Shown here piece by piece: positions 19,724 through 28,598 of a stretch of DNA of 64,000 bases. Location of the stretch: the NCBI RefSeq assembly GCF_021554725.1, contig NZ_JAIZDP010000013.1, positions 1 to 64,000 on the forward strand, in the 5' to 3' direction. This DNA comes from Sinomonas notoginsengisoli. GTDB lineage: Bacteria > Actinomycetota > Actinomycetes > Actinomycetales > Micrococcaceae. Each line of letters starts with the position of its first letter. Position 1 is the first letter of the stretch. The position numbers and the translations under genes are program-made. The notes under the pieces are model-generated. The model had not been told where the DNA came from and ran no database searches. It saw nothing but the letters and a program-made list of their open reading frames with translations.

Positions 19724-20500
19724 TCAGACCTTGCGGGTCAGGATAGCCTGCTTGACCTCGGCGATCGCCTTGGTCACCTGGATGCCGCGGGGGCACGCCT
19801 CCGTGCAGTTGAAGACGGTGCGGCAGCGCCACACGCCTTCCTTGTCGTTGAGGATCTCGAGGCGCATGTCCCCAGCGTCATCGCGCGAGTCGAAGATGAA
19901 GCGGTGCGCGTTGACGATCGCCGCCGGGCCGAAGTACTGCCCGTCCGTCCAGAAGACCGGGCACGACGAGGTGCACGCGGCACACAGGATGCACTTCGTG
20001 GTGTCGTCGAACCGCTCGCGGTCCTCGGGAGACTGGATGCGCTCCTTCGTGGGCACATGGCCCTTCGAGATGAGGAACGGCATGATCTCGCGGTAGGACT
20101 GGAAGAACGGCTCCATGTCCACGATGAGGTCCTTCTCGACCGGTAGGGCCTTGATGGGCTCCACCGTGATCGGCTTGGACGTGTCGAGGTCCTTCAGGAG
20201 GGTCTTGCACGCGAGCCGGTTGCGGCCGTTAATGCGCATGGCATCCGAGCCGCACACGCCGTGTGCGCACGAGCGTCGGAACGACAGCGAGCCGTCGATC
20301 TCCCACTTGACCTTGTGCAGGGCGTCGAGCACGCGGTCCGTGCCGTACATCGTGAGCTTGAACTCGTCCCAGTGATGCTCGTCCGACACCTCGGGATCGT
20401 ACCGGCGCACCCGGAGCGTGACGTCGAACGTGGGGATCTCGCCCCCGCCGCCCACGCTCGCGGGCAGCTCGACCTTCGAAGCGGGCTCTACAGTTGACAT
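19724..20500 (-). CDS. sdhB: Succinate dehydrogenase iron-sulfur subunit
   Basis: 258 aa. Carries the three clusters between the flavoprotein and quinone: a [2Fe-2S] set in RRSCAHGVCGSDAM and NRLACKTL, then CILCAACTSSCPVFW and CTEACPRGIQVTKAI for the [4Fe-4S] and [3Fe-4S] clusters. Full length. Its ATG overlaps the sdhA stop by one base (TGATG), and it ends the sdhCDAB operon. Confidence 0.96.
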   Translation of the reverse strand: MSTVEPASKVELPASVGGGGEIPTFDVTLRVRRYDPEVSDEHHWDEFKLTMYGTDRVLDALHKVKWEIDGSLSFRRSCAHGVCGSDAMRINGRNRLACKTLLKDLDTSKPITVEPIKALPVEKDLIVDMEPFFQSYREIMPFLISKGHVPTKERIQSPEDRERFDDTTKCILCAACTSSCPVFWTDGQYFGPAAIVNAHRFIFDSRDDAGDMRLEILNDKEGVWRCRTVFNCTEACPRGIQVTKAIAEVKQAILTRKV

Positions 20501-22287
20501 CAGTACTTACGCTCCATCGGCTCGTAACGGGTGAAGATCACGGGCTTCGTGCCGAAGCGGATGCCCGTGATGCCCTCGGTCTCGGCGGCGGCGTCCTTGT
20601 ACAGCATCGTGTGCTTCATCCAGTTGGCGTCGTCGCGGTCGGGGAAGTCCTCGCGGTAGTGGCCGCCGCGGGACTCCTTGCGATGCAGGGCGGCAACCGT
20701 CATGACCTCGGCGAGGTCCAGGAGGAAGCCGAGCTCAACGGCCTCGAGGAGGTCGAGGTTGAAGCGCTTGCCCTTGTCCTGGATGCCGATGTTCTGGTAG
20801 CGCAGCCGGAGGGCCGAGATGTCGGCGAGGGCCTTGTCGATCGAGTCCTTGGTGCGGAACACCTGCATGTTCGCGTCCATGGTCTCCTGCAGGTCGGCGC
20901 GGATCGAGGCAATCCGCTCTGTGCCGGAGGCTGTGCGGACGGCGTCGAGCAGTGCGACCGTGGCCGCGGCCGGGCTTTCCGGGAGCTCCACGAAGTCGGC
21001 GGTCTTGGCGTACTCCGCGGCGTTGATGCCGGAGCGCTTGCCGAACACGTTGATGTCCAGCAGTGAGTTGGTGCCGAGGCGGTTGGAGCCGTGCACCGAC
21101 ACGCACGCGACCTCGCCCGCGGCGTACAGGCCGGGGATGACCATGTCGTTGTCCTGGAGGACCTCGCCCTTGATGTTCGTGGGCACCCCGCCCATGACGT
21201 AGTGGCAGGTCGGGAACACCGGGACGGGCTCGGTGTAGGGCTCCACGCCGAGGTACGTGCGTGCGAACTCGGTGATGTCCGGGAGCTTGGCGTCAATGTG
21301 CGCCGGCTCGAGGTGAGTGAGGTCGAGGAGCACGTAGTCCTTGTTCGGGCCGCACCCGCGGCCCTCGCGGACTTCGTTGGCCATCGAGCGGGCCACGATG
21401 TCGCGCGGTGCGAGGTCCTTGATGGTCGGCGCGTAGCGCTCCATGAAGCGCTCGCCTTCGGAGTTGCGCAGGATCGCGCCCTCACCACGGGCTGCCTCGG
21501 AGAGGAGGATGCCAAGGCCGGCCAGGCCGGTCGGGTGGAACTGGATGAACTCCATGTCCTCGAGCGGGATGCCGCGGCGGAATGCGATGCCCATGCCGTC
21601 ACCGGTGAGGGTGTGGGCGTTCGAGGTCGTCTTGAAGACCTTCCCCGCGCCGCCCGTGGCGAACACGACGGACTTGGCCTGGAACACGTGCAGCTCGCCG
21701 GAGGCCAGATCGTAGCTCACGACGCCGGCCACGCGCTTCTGCTTGTAGACGGAGCCGTCCTCGCGGGTTGCGTCCTCCTCGACGACCAGGAGGTCGAGCA
21801 CGTAGTACTCGTTGTAGAACTCGACGTTGTGCTTCACGCAGTTCTGGTACAGGGTCTGGAGGATCATGTGGCCGGTGCGGTCGGCGGCATAGCACGCACG
21901 GCGTACCGGGGCCTTGCCGTGGTCCCGTGTGTGGCCGCCGAAGCGCCGCTGGTCAATCCGCCCCTCAGGGGTGCGGTTGAAGGGAAGGCCCATCTTCTCA
22001 AGGTCCAGGACCGCGTCGATGGCTTCCTTGGCCATGACCTCCGCTGCATCCTGGTCAACGAGGTAGTCGCCGCCCTTGACGGTGTCGAAGGTGTGCCACT
22101 CCCAGTTGTCCTCTTCGACGTTGGCCAGGGCCGCGCACATTCCGCCCTGTGCAGCGCCCGTGTGCGAACGGGTGGGATACAGCTTGGTCAGCACGGCGGT
22201 CCGGGCACGCTGGCCGGACTCGATCGCTGCGCGCATGCCAGCGCCACCGGCGCCGACGATCACCACATCGTATTTGTGGACCTGCAT
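20500..22287 (-). CDS. sdhA: Succinate dehydrogenase flavoprotein subunit
   Basis: 595 aa. FAD-binding [16 protein letters not shown] at residues 8-23; [10 protein letters not shown] with His42 as the flavin-linked histidine; [20 protein letters not shown], the R/H active-site loop [12 protein letters not shown] and [12 protein letters not shown]. Oxidises succinate to fumarate in the TCA cycle and respiratory chain. The start is ATG 22287; the frame is open further upstream but those residues are unlike the family. Confidence 0.96.
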   Translation of the reverse strand: MQVHKYDVVIVGAGGAGMRAAIESGQRARTAVLTKLYPTRSHTGAAQGGMCAALANVEEDNWEWHTFDTVKGGDYLVDQDAAEVMAKEAIDAVLDLEKMGLPFNRTPEGRIDQRRFGGHTRDHGKAPVRRACYAADRTGHMILQTLYQNCVKHNVEFYNEYYVLDLLVVEEDATREDGSVYKQKRVAGVVSYDLASGELHVFQAKSVVFATGGAGKVFKTTSNAHTLTGDGMGIAFRRGIPLEDMEFIQFHPTGLAGLGILLSEAARGEGAILRNSEGERFMERYAPTIKDLAPRDIVARSMANEVREGRGCGPNKDYVLLDLTHLEPAHIDAKLPDITEFARTYLGVEPYTEPVPVFPTCHYVMGGVPTNIKGEVLQDNDMVIPGLYAAGEVACVSVHGSNRLGTNSLLDINVFGKRSGINAAEYAKTADFVELPESPAAATVALLDAVRTASGTERIASIRADLQETMDANMQVFRTKDSIDKALADISALRLRYQNIGIQDKGKRFNLDLLEAVELGFLLDLAEVMTVAALHRKESRGGHYREDFPDRDDANWMKHTMLYKDAAAETEGITGIRFGTKPVIFTRYEPMERKY

Positions 22288-22324
22288 GCTTTGATGCTCT
22301 TTTCTCTTGCGGGAATTCCGCCGG

Positions 22325-22804
22325 TTACGCGGCGGGGCAGAAGTCGGGGAGGCCGGTCGTGACACCGTGCGGGCACGGATCGAACGTGAAGATCACGAGC
22401 GTGCCGAGGATCACGATGATGGCGGCCGCAGCGAGCAAGACCACCTTGAGCCAGAAGCGGACGGCGTCGCGCTCGGCGTAGTCGTTGATGATCGTGCGGA
22501 CCCCGTTGGTGCCGTGGAGCATCGCGAGCCATAGCATCGCAAGGTCCCAGAACTGCCAGAACGGGTCGGCCCACTTCCCGGCCACAAAGCCGAAGTCGAT
22601 TCCGTGGACTCCCTCGCCCACCAGGAGGTTGACCGTCAGGTGGCCGAAGATGAGGACGACCAGGACGATGCCGGAGAGGCGCATGAACACCCATGCGGCC
22701 ATCTCGAACTGGCCCTTGGAACCGCCCGCGCGCTGGTACTGCGGGGCGATGCGGCCGGTGACGGAGGTGCTGCGCGGCTCGCGGATTTCAGGTGCAGTGG
22801 TCAT
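22325..22804 (-). CDS. sdhD: Succinate dehydrogenase membrane anchor subunit
   Basis: 159 aa from ATG 22804. Three membrane helices ([18 protein letters not shown], a middle helix with [20 protein letters not shown], and [19 protein letters not shown]). The HGTNGVRTI segment is the actinobacterial SdhD haem/quinone-site signature. Ends with a short Cys-containing tail. One base separates it from the sdhC stop. Confidence 0.93.
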   Translation of the reverse strand: MTTAPEIREPRSTSVTGRIAPQYQRAGGSKGQFEMAAWVFMRLSGIVLVVLIFGHLTVNLLVGEGVHGIDFGFVAGKWADPFWQFWDLAMLWLAMLHGTNGVRTIINDYAERDAVRFWLKVVLLAAAAIIVILGTLVIFTFDPCPHGVTTGLPDFCPAA

Positions 22805-22805
22805 G

Positions 22806-23186
22806 TCAGTGTGCCCCCAGCGCGAGTGAGAGGTGGCGGATGGCGAAGCCCACGAAGGCGATAATCCAGACGACGACGACGGTCCAGAGCATCTGACGCT
22901 GGTACTTCGGGCCGTTCTTCCAGAAGTCCACGAGGACCACCCGGAGGCCATTGAACGCATGGAAGAGGATCGCGGCGACGAGGCCCGTCTCCCCAAGGGC
23001 CATGAGCGGGTTCTTGTATTCGGCGATGACGGCCGTGTACACCTCGGGGGACACCCGCACCAGCGACGTGTCCAGGACGTGCACCAACAAGAAGAAGAAG
23101 ATCACGACTCCGGTGATCCGGTGTATCACCCAAGACCACATGCCTTCATGGCCGCGGTACAGGGTGCCAGCTGGTTTTGTCGGCAC
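22806..23186 (-). CDS. sdhC: Succinate dehydrogenase cytochrome b556 subunit
   Basis: 126 aa from GTG 23186, which follows GGGAGG by eight bases and gives the family start VPTKPAGTLYRGHEGMW. Three membrane helices; HRITGVVIFFFLLVHVLDT and FHAFNGLRVVLVDF hold the conserved haem/quinone-site His and Arg residues. First gene of sdhCDAB, preceded by a structured leader. Confidence 0.93.
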   Translation of the reverse strand: MPTKPAGTLYRGHEGMWSWVIHRITGVVIFFFLLVHVLDTSLVRVSPEVYTAVIAEYKNPLMALGETGLVAAILFHAFNGLRVVLVDFWKNGPKYQRQMLWTVVVVWIIAFVGFAIRHLSLALGAH

Positions 23187-23332
23187 TGAATAAACCTCCC
23201 TGCGGGCACCGGGTGCCCGCATGGGGCCCATGCGGAGGGGGCAACCGGTGCGGAGTGGCCCTGCCGTGCTGCAGGGCGCGCTCACTAGTCGAGCTCCAGC
23301 CTAAATCTAGACTTCGCCCTCAGCTTACTCAA
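23187..23332 (-). promoter_or_regulatory. sdh promoter and structured leader
   Basis: On the minus strand, TTGAGT (23332-23327) and TAGATT (23309-23304) are separated by 17 bases, an excellent promoter, with a start near 23297 and a leader of about 110 bases. The leader holds three perfect inverted repeats: 23258-23264 with 23271-23277 (7 bp), 23218-23225 with 23227-23234 (8 bp), and 23201-23209 with 23213-23221 (9 bp). The last two overlap at 23218-23221 and so exclude each other, and the last abuts the sdhC ribosome site (23195-23200). Confidence 0.6.
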
Positions 23333-23439
23333 TTCGCCCTGGGGCAGATGTTAAGGCAGTGGTGATTCTCACAGTGAGCTGCCGTTGCACTCCACATGGG
23401 CGAGGGGGACTGTGCCCCGTTCAACTACAGTGGAGGGCG

Positions 23440-24600
23440 ATGACTGACTTTCCAGCCCCCGCCGGGGATGCTACGCCCGCCGCCGCCGACCCGCTCGACC
23501 GGTTCGTTGCCGTGATCCCGGCTGGCGGCGTGGGTACCCGGCTCTGGCCGCTATCGCGCGCTGCCGCCCCGAAGTTCCTCCACGACCTCACGGGGTCGGG
23601 CAGCACCCTGATCCGCGCAACGTACGACCGCCTGGCGCCTTTGGCCGGGGGCCGATTCCTCGTGGTGACGGGCGACGCCCACCGCGTGGCCGTGTGCCGG
23701 CAGATCCCGGAACTCGCCTCCGCCGACCTCGTGCTCGAGAGCGAGCCGAAGGACTCCGCCGCGGCGATCGGCCTCGCCGCGGCGATCCTCTACCGCCGAA
23801 ACCCGGACACCATCATGGGCTCCTTCGCAGCGGACCAGGTCATCTCGCCAGACTCCGTCTTCCAAGCGGCCGTACGTGAGGCCATCCACACCGCTGCAGC
23901 TGGTCCACACGGCAAGATCGTCACGATCGGGATCGAGCCGACCCACCCCTCGACAGGGTTCGGGTACATCCGTGGAGGGGAGGCGCTCGACGTCCCGGGC
24001 GCACCCAGCGCGCGCTCCGTCGTCGAATTCGTCGAGAAGCCCAGCCTCGAGGTTGCGGAGAAGTACCTGGCCACAGGGGAGTACCTGTGGAACGCAGGCA
24101 TGTTCGTCGCGCCGGTGGCCCTCATGCTCCACCACCTCAAGGCCAATCAGCCCGAGCTGCACGCCGGCCTCACCGAGATCGCCAACGCCTGGGACACTCC
24201 CGCCCGGGATGAGGTCGCGGCACGGGTCTGGCCCACGCTGCCCAAGATCGCGATCGACTACGCCGTCGCCGAGCCTGCCGCCGTCGCCGGGGACGTCGCC
24301 GTCGTGCCCGGCGCGTTCCGCTGGGACGACGTGGGCGACTTCGCCGCGCTCGGCCGGCTCAACAGCGCACGCGAGGCGGAGCGCGTCACGGTGATGGGTG
24401 AGGGGGCCCGCGTCTTCACTGAGGACGCCAGCGGGATCGTCGTCTCGGACACCAAGCGGGTCATCGCGCTCATCGGCATCAAGGACGTCGTGATCGTGGA
24501 CACGCCCGACGCGCTCCTTGTTACCACGACTGAGCACGCCCAGAAGGTGAAGAACGCCGTGGCCGGCCTGAAGGCCAAGGGCGATATCGACGTGCTGTGA
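23440..24600 (+). CDS. manC: Mannose-1-phosphate guanylyltransferase
   Basis: 386 aa. Makes GDP-mannose from mannose-1-phosphate and GTP for glycans and mannolipids. Nucleotidyltransferase signature VIPAGGVGTRLWPLSRAAAP at residues about 27-46, FVEKPS, and GEYLWNAGMFVAP. Lacks the C-terminal isomerase domain of longer ManC/AlgA proteins, as is usual in actinobacteria. ATG 23440 follows GGAGGG; a TACAGT box ends eight bases upstream, so the leader is very short. Divergent from the sdh operon. Confidence 0.9.
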   Translation: MTDFPAPAGDATPAAADPLDRFVAVIPAGGVGTRLWPLSRAAAPKFLHDLTGSGSTLIRATYDRLAPLAGGRFLVVTGDAHRVAVCRQIPELASADLVLESEPKDSAAAIGLAAAILYRRNPDTIMGSFAADQVISPDSVFQAAVREAIHTAAAGPHGKIVTIGIEPTHPSTGFGYIRGGEALDVPGAPSARSVVEFVEKPSLEVAEKYLATGEYLWNAGMFVAPVALMLHHLKANQPELHAGLTEIANAWDTPARDEVAARVWPTLPKIAIDYAVAEPAAVAGDVAVVPGAFRWDDVGDFAALGRLNSAREAERVTVMGEGARVFTEDASGIVVSDTKRVIALIGIKDVVIVDTPDALLVTTTEHAQKVKNAVAGLKAKGDIDVL

Positions 24601-24629
24601 TGCCCTCCGCCCGCACCACGCGGTGACGC

Positions 24630-24635
24630 TAGAGT
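24630..24635 (+). promoter_or_regulatory. -10 box of a leaderless promoter
   Basis: TAGAGT ends six bases before GTG 24642, with no ribosome site between. Confidence 0.6.
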
Positions 24636-24641
24636 GAACGG

Positions 24642-25841
24642 GTGCGAAACTACACGACGGAGACCGAACCCACACCGGTCGTGGGCCCGAGGCTCGAGGC
24701 CTTCCTGCCAGAGCTGATCGCCTTCCGGAGAGACCTCCACTCGCACCCAGAACTCTCGTTCCACGAGTACCGCACCACCGACCGGATCATGGCCCGGCTG
24801 GAGGCTGCCGGGCTCGCCCCGAAGCGGCTCAACGGGACAGGGGTCGTCGTCGATGTGGGATCCGGCGCCATCGCCACAGCCATCCGCGGCGACATCGACG
24901 CCCTCCCCATCATCGAGGAGACCGGCCTGCCGTTCGCCTCACGCAACCATGGCGTGACGCACGCCTGCGGCCACGACGTCCACACCACAGTGGCCCTCGG
25001 GGTGGCGCTCTTCCTGGCGGAGATGGACCGCGAGAGCCCGCTCGGGGCCACCGTGAGGGTCATCTTCCAGCCAGCCGAGGAGACGATGCCAGGCGGCGCC
25101 CTCGCCTGCATCGACCAGGGAGTGCTCTCGGGTGTTCCGCGCATCATGGCGCTGCACTGTGATCCGCGGATCGAGGTCGGCAGGATCGGCACGCGCATCG
25201 GGCCCATCACGTCCGCGTCCGATACTGTTCGGATCTCGCTCACGGGCCGGGGCGGGCACACGTCGCGCCCGCACTTGACCGAGGATCTGGTCTTCGCCCT
25301 CGCCCAGATCGCCATCAACGTCCCCGCGGTCCTCTCGCGGCGCGTGGATGTCCGCAGCGGGGTCTCCGTGGTCTGGGGCCAGATCTCCGCCGGCGCAGCG
25401 CCCAATGCCATTCCGGCATCGGGGTCGATGGCTGGGACTATGCGGTGCCTGGACCGCGAAGCGTGGCACAGCGCCGGGGAGCTCCTCGATGAGGTGGTCC
25501 AGCAGGTCGCGGCACCCTACGGCGTGGACGTAAGCCTCGAGCACATCCGGGGAGTCCCCCCGGTGGTGAACGCCGAGCACGAGACAGCGTTGTTCGAGGC
25601 AGCCGCACGTGCTGAGCTCGGGGAGGCCGCCGTGGTCCTGACTCCGCAGTCGATGGGCGGGGAGGACTTCGCGTGGTTCCTCTCGGAGGTCCCCGGCTCG
25701 ATGTTCCGCCTCGGGACCCACACCCCCGGCGGTGAGGAGTACGACCTCCACCGGGGAGACTACGTGGTGGACGAGGCCGCGATCGGATATGGCGTGCAGG
25801 TCCTGGCCGCCGCAGCGCTCAGGAGCGTGCGCGACCTCTGA
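24642..25841 (+). CDS. M20 family amidohydrolase (aminoacylase/IAA-conjugate hydrolase type)
   Basis: 399 aa. Two-domain metallopeptidase of the M20D branch: metal ligands in ACGHDVHTTVALG, the catalytic Glu in FQPAEETMPGGA, and the late MGGEDFAWFL motif; the dimerisation/lid domain lies around residues 185-300. Homologues hydrolyse N-acyl or N-benzoyl amino acids and similar amides; the natural substrate is unknown. Predicted leaderless from GTG 24642. It precedes cdd by about 50 bases and may read through into the nucleoside genes. Confidence 0.9.
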   Translation: MRNYTTETEPTPVVGPRLEAFLPELIAFRRDLHSHPELSFHEYRTTDRIMARLEAAGLAPKRLNGTGVVVDVGSGAIATAIRGDIDALPIIEETGLPFASRNHGVTHACGHDVHTTVALGVALFLAEMDRESPLGATVRVIFQPAEETMPGGALACIDQGVLSGVPRIMALHCDPRIEVGRIGTRIGPITSASDTVRISLTGRGGHTSRPHLTEDLVFALAQIAINVPAVLSRRVDVRSGVSVVWGQISAGAAPNAIPASGSMAGTMRCLDREAWHSAGELLDEVVQQVAAPYGVDVSLEHIRGVPPVVNAEHETALFEAAARAELGEAAVVLTPQSMGGEDFAWFLSEVPGSMFRLGTHTPGGEEYDLHRGDYVVDEAAIGYGVQVLAAAALRSVRDL

Positions 25842-25890
25842 GCGGGCCTCGTGGGACGCGCGCGGCTACCGGCGAAGGAGGGCATCCCGT

Positions 25891-26307
25891 ATGGCAAGCA
25901 GTGAACCCGGCACACGGCCAGAGATCGACTGGCCCGCGCTCACGGCGGAGGCCGCGGACGCGATGCGCCACGCTTACGTCCCGTACTCGAATTATCCGGT
26001 CGGAGCGGCGGCACTCGTCGACGACGGCCGGATCATCACGGGCTGCAACGTCGAGAACGCATCCTACGGGCTGACGCTGTGCGCTGAGTGCACCCTCGTC
26101 GGCCAGCTCCGGCTCGGCGGGGGCGGCCGGATCACCGCATTCGTGTGCGTCGACGCCTCCGGCAGCGTGCTCATGCCGTGCGGCCGCTGCCGCCAGCTGC
26201 TCTACGAGTTCCGTGCGCCGGGAATGCTGCTGGCAACGGTGAGCGGGGTGCGGACCATGGACGAGGTCCTCCCGGACGCGTTCGGTCCCCAGAATCTCGA
26301 GAACTGA
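25891..26307 (+). CDS. cdd: Cytidine deaminase
   Basis: 138 aa, the small tetrameric type. Zinc-site motifs NVENASYGLTLCAE (Cys64, Glu66) and PCGRCRQ (Cys97, Cys100). Deaminates cytidine and deoxycytidine to uridine and deoxyuridine for salvage. ATG 25891 follows GGAGGG. It is 19 bases upstream of deoA, which uses the deoxyuridine product, so the pair forms a pyrimidine salvage unit. Confidence 0.95.
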   Translation: MASSEPGTRPEIDWPALTAEAADAMRHAYVPYSNYPVGAAALVDDGRIITGCNVENASYGLTLCAECTLVGQLRLGGGGRITAFVCVDASGSVLMPCGRCRQLLYEFRAPGMLLATVSGVRTMDEVLPDAFGPQNLEN

Positions 26308-26326
26308 CAGGAGGGAAGCACCCACC

Positions 26327-27649
26327 ATGAGCGCAGTCTTCTCTTCGGCAGAGCCCTTCGACGCCGTCGACGTCATCCGGCGCAAACGCGACCGCCATGA
26401 GCTCAGCGACGCCCAGATCGACTGGGTCATCGACGCCTACACACGCGGCGACGTCGCCGACGAGCAGATGTCTGCCCTGGCGATGGCGATACTCCTCAAC
26501 GGCATGACGCACCGGGAGACCGCCCGATGGACGACGGCGATGATCGCCTCCGGCGAGCGGCTGGACTTCTCGTCGCTGCACTCCCCTGGCGGGGCGCAGC
26601 GCCCCACAGCTGACAAGCACTCCACCGGAGGCGTGGGGGACAAGATCACCCTCCCGCTGGCCCCGCTCGTGGCGGTCTTCGGCGTGGCCGTCCCGCAGCT
26701 CTCGGGCCGCGGGCTGGGGCACACGGGCGGCACGCTGGACAAGCTCGAGTCGATTCCCGGGTGGAGGGCATCGCTCACCAACGGGGAGATGATGGCCCAG
26801 CTCGGCGAGGTCGGCGCCGTCGTGTGCGCCGCGGGCGCGGGGCTGGCCCCTGCGGACAAGAAGCTGTACGCGCTGCGCGATGTGACGGGAACGGTTGAGG
26901 CGATCCCGCTCATCGCCTCCTCCATCATGAGCAAGAAGATCGCTGAGGGCACAGGCACCCTCGTACTCGATGTGAAGGTCGGCACCGGCGCCTTCATGAA
27001 GGACGAGGCACAGGCCCGTGAGCTCGCGCAGACGATGGTGGCCCTCGGCAGCGATGCAGGGGTCCACACCGTGGCACTTCTGACCGACATGGGCACTCCA
27101 CTCGGTCTCACCGCGGGCAACGCAATCGAGGTCGAGGAGTCCGTCGAAGTGCTCGCTGGCGGCGGCCCGGAGGACGTCGTCGAGCTGACGGTCCGCCTCG
27201 CCGAGGAGATGCTGGCCGGCGCGGGGGTGCACGATGGCGACCCGGCCGCCGCGCTGAGGGACGGACGCGCCATGGATGTTTGGCGGCGCATGATCACTGC
27301 GCAGGGAGGCGACCCGGACGCTCCGCTTCCGCGAGCCAAGGAGTCCGAGACGGTCTACGCCCCGGCGGACGGTGTGCTCGTGGGGCTCGACGCCCTCTCC
27401 GTGGGCGTGGCGGCGTGGCGTCTGGGCGCGGGGAGAGCGCGCAAGGAAGACGCGGTCCAGCCAGGGGCCGGCGTCCGCCTCCACGCCAAGCCGGGCGCGA
27501 CTGTCCGCGCGGGCGAACCACTCATGACGCTCCTGACCGACACCCCCGACCGGTTTGCCCGGGCCAAGGAGGCCCTCGATGGCGCCGTTACCATCGCGCC
27601 GGACGGCTCGCGGCCTGCACGCAGACTCATCATCGACCGGATCGCCTGA
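26327..27649 (+). CDS. deoA: Thymidine phosphorylase
   Basis: 440 aa. Phosphorolyses thymidine and deoxyuridine to base plus deoxyribose-1-phosphate. Family signature SGRGLGHTGGTLDKLESIPG, the phosphate loop KHSTGGVGDKITLPLAPL, and SIMSKKIAEG. The C-terminal alpha/beta domain is complete. A GGAGGG site precedes ATG 26327; co-transcribed with cdd. Confidence 0.95.
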   Translation: MSAVFSSAEPFDAVDVIRRKRDRHELSDAQIDWVIDAYTRGDVADEQMSALAMAILLNGMTHRETARWTTAMIASGERLDFSSLHSPGGAQRPTADKHSTGGVGDKITLPLAPLVAVFGVAVPQLSGRGLGHTGGTLDKLESIPGWRASLTNGEMMAQLGEVGAVVCAAGAGLAPADKKLYALRDVTGTVEAIPLIASSIMSKKIAEGTGTLVLDVKVGTGAFMKDEAQARELAQTMVALGSDAGVHTVALLTDMGTPLGLTAGNAIEVEESVEVLAGGGPEDVVELTVRLAEEMLAGAGVHDGDPAAALRDGRAMDVWRRMITAQGGDPDAPLPRAKESETVYAPADGVLVGLDALSVGVAAWRLGAGRARKEDAVQPGAGVRLHAKPGATVRAGEPLMTLLTDTPDRFARAKEALDGAVTIAPDGSRPARRLIIDRIA

Positions 27650-27810
27650 GCAGCCCCGCGCGTCGCGAGGCGGTGGCCGCGATGCCAGCCGTGCGGCGTC
27701 GTCCGCGGGGATGACACGGGCCGGCCAGGCGTGGGTCTTCCGGTGGATAGCCGGAGTGAGCCCGGCATGGGACACTTGATAAGGTCTATTAGTCCGAGGA
27801 GCACCGCCCC

Positions 27811-28551
27811 ATGTCGCTTGAGCTCATCAACGGAGCGATTCTCCATGCCGCCGGGCAATGGTGGATCTACCCGGTGCTGCTCGTCTTCTTCTTCGTTGAC
27901 GGCTTCGCGATGATTGCCCCGAGCGAGACGCTCATCGTCGCGCTCGCGGCGTACTGGCGCCATTCGGGAGAACCGAACCTGTGGATCCTGGGCCTCACCG
28001 CGCTCGTCGGCGCCATGTGCGGGGACAACATGGCATATCTCCTCGGGCGCAAGATCGGCACCGACCGGTGGAAGTGGATGCGCCGTAAACGTGTGCAGAA
28101 GGTCTTCGGGTGGGCGAGGTACGAGCTCGACAAGCGCGGAGCCGTGCTCATCTTCACCGCGCGGTACATCCCCTGGGGCCGCGTCGCCGTCAACTACGTC
28201 TCCGGCAGCACCGGATTCCGGCACCGCACGTTCTTCTGGCTCGACGCCTTCGCGTGCCTGACCTGGGTGGGCTACTCCCTCGGGGTGGGCCTGCTCGCGA
28301 GCTCCTTCCCGTGGCTGCACCACAATCCTCTCCTGAGTGTCGTGGTGGCAGTGGTGTTCGCCCTGGTCCTCGGCATCGGGCTTGATCATGCCATCACGGT
28401 CTTCCACCGGTGGCGGGACACCGTGGACGCCAAGAAGGCCGCAGCGGCGGCGGCCGCCGAGCACGAGCGCGAGCAGCGCCTCCACCCGCATGCGCCGGCC
28501 GACGACTACTCGCCCCGTGATCGCGCCGTCAGCCCGACGCCGGGCGACTAG
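27811..28551 (+). CDS. DedA family membrane protein
   Basis: 246 aa, four to five membrane segments with the family glycine/acidic features (FFVDGFAMIAPSETLIV, GAMCGDNMAYLLGRKIGT, and the re-entrant FTARYIPWGRVAVNYVSGSTG with its essential Arg). DedA proteins are proton-coupled lipid-carrier scramblase/flippase candidates affecting membrane homeostasis. The C-terminal 50 residues are a charged Ala/Glu/His tail. GAGGAG precedes ATG 27811. About 160 bases upstream are non-coding; TTGATAAGGT near 27777 is a possible -10 region. Confidence 0.9.
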   Translation: MSLELINGAILHAAGQWWIYPVLLVFFFVDGFAMIAPSETLIVALAAYWRHSGEPNLWILGLTALVGAMCGDNMAYLLGRKIGTDRWKWMRRKRVQKVFGWARYELDKRGAVLIFTARYIPWGRVAVNYVSGSTGFRHRTFFWLDAFACLTWVGYSLGVGLLASSFPWLHHNPLLSVVVAVVFALVLGIGLDHAITVFHRWRDTVDAKKAAAAAAAEHEREQRLHPHAPADDYSPRDRAVSPTPGD

Positions 28552-28586
28552 ACGCTGTCCTGCTGGCTCCCGGGCCGTGCCTTCTT

Positions 28587-28592
28587 TAGAGT
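28587..28592 (+). promoter_or_regulatory. -10 box of a leaderless promoter
   Basis: TAGAGT ends six bases before GTG 28599 of the adenosine deaminase gene. Confidence 0.6.
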
Positions 28593-28598
28593 TGTGGC

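Noticed and set aside
23368-23378. CTCACAGTGAG palindrome before manC as a CRP site
   Set aside because: The half-sites are in inverted order with a one-base centre, not TGTGA-N6-TCACA.
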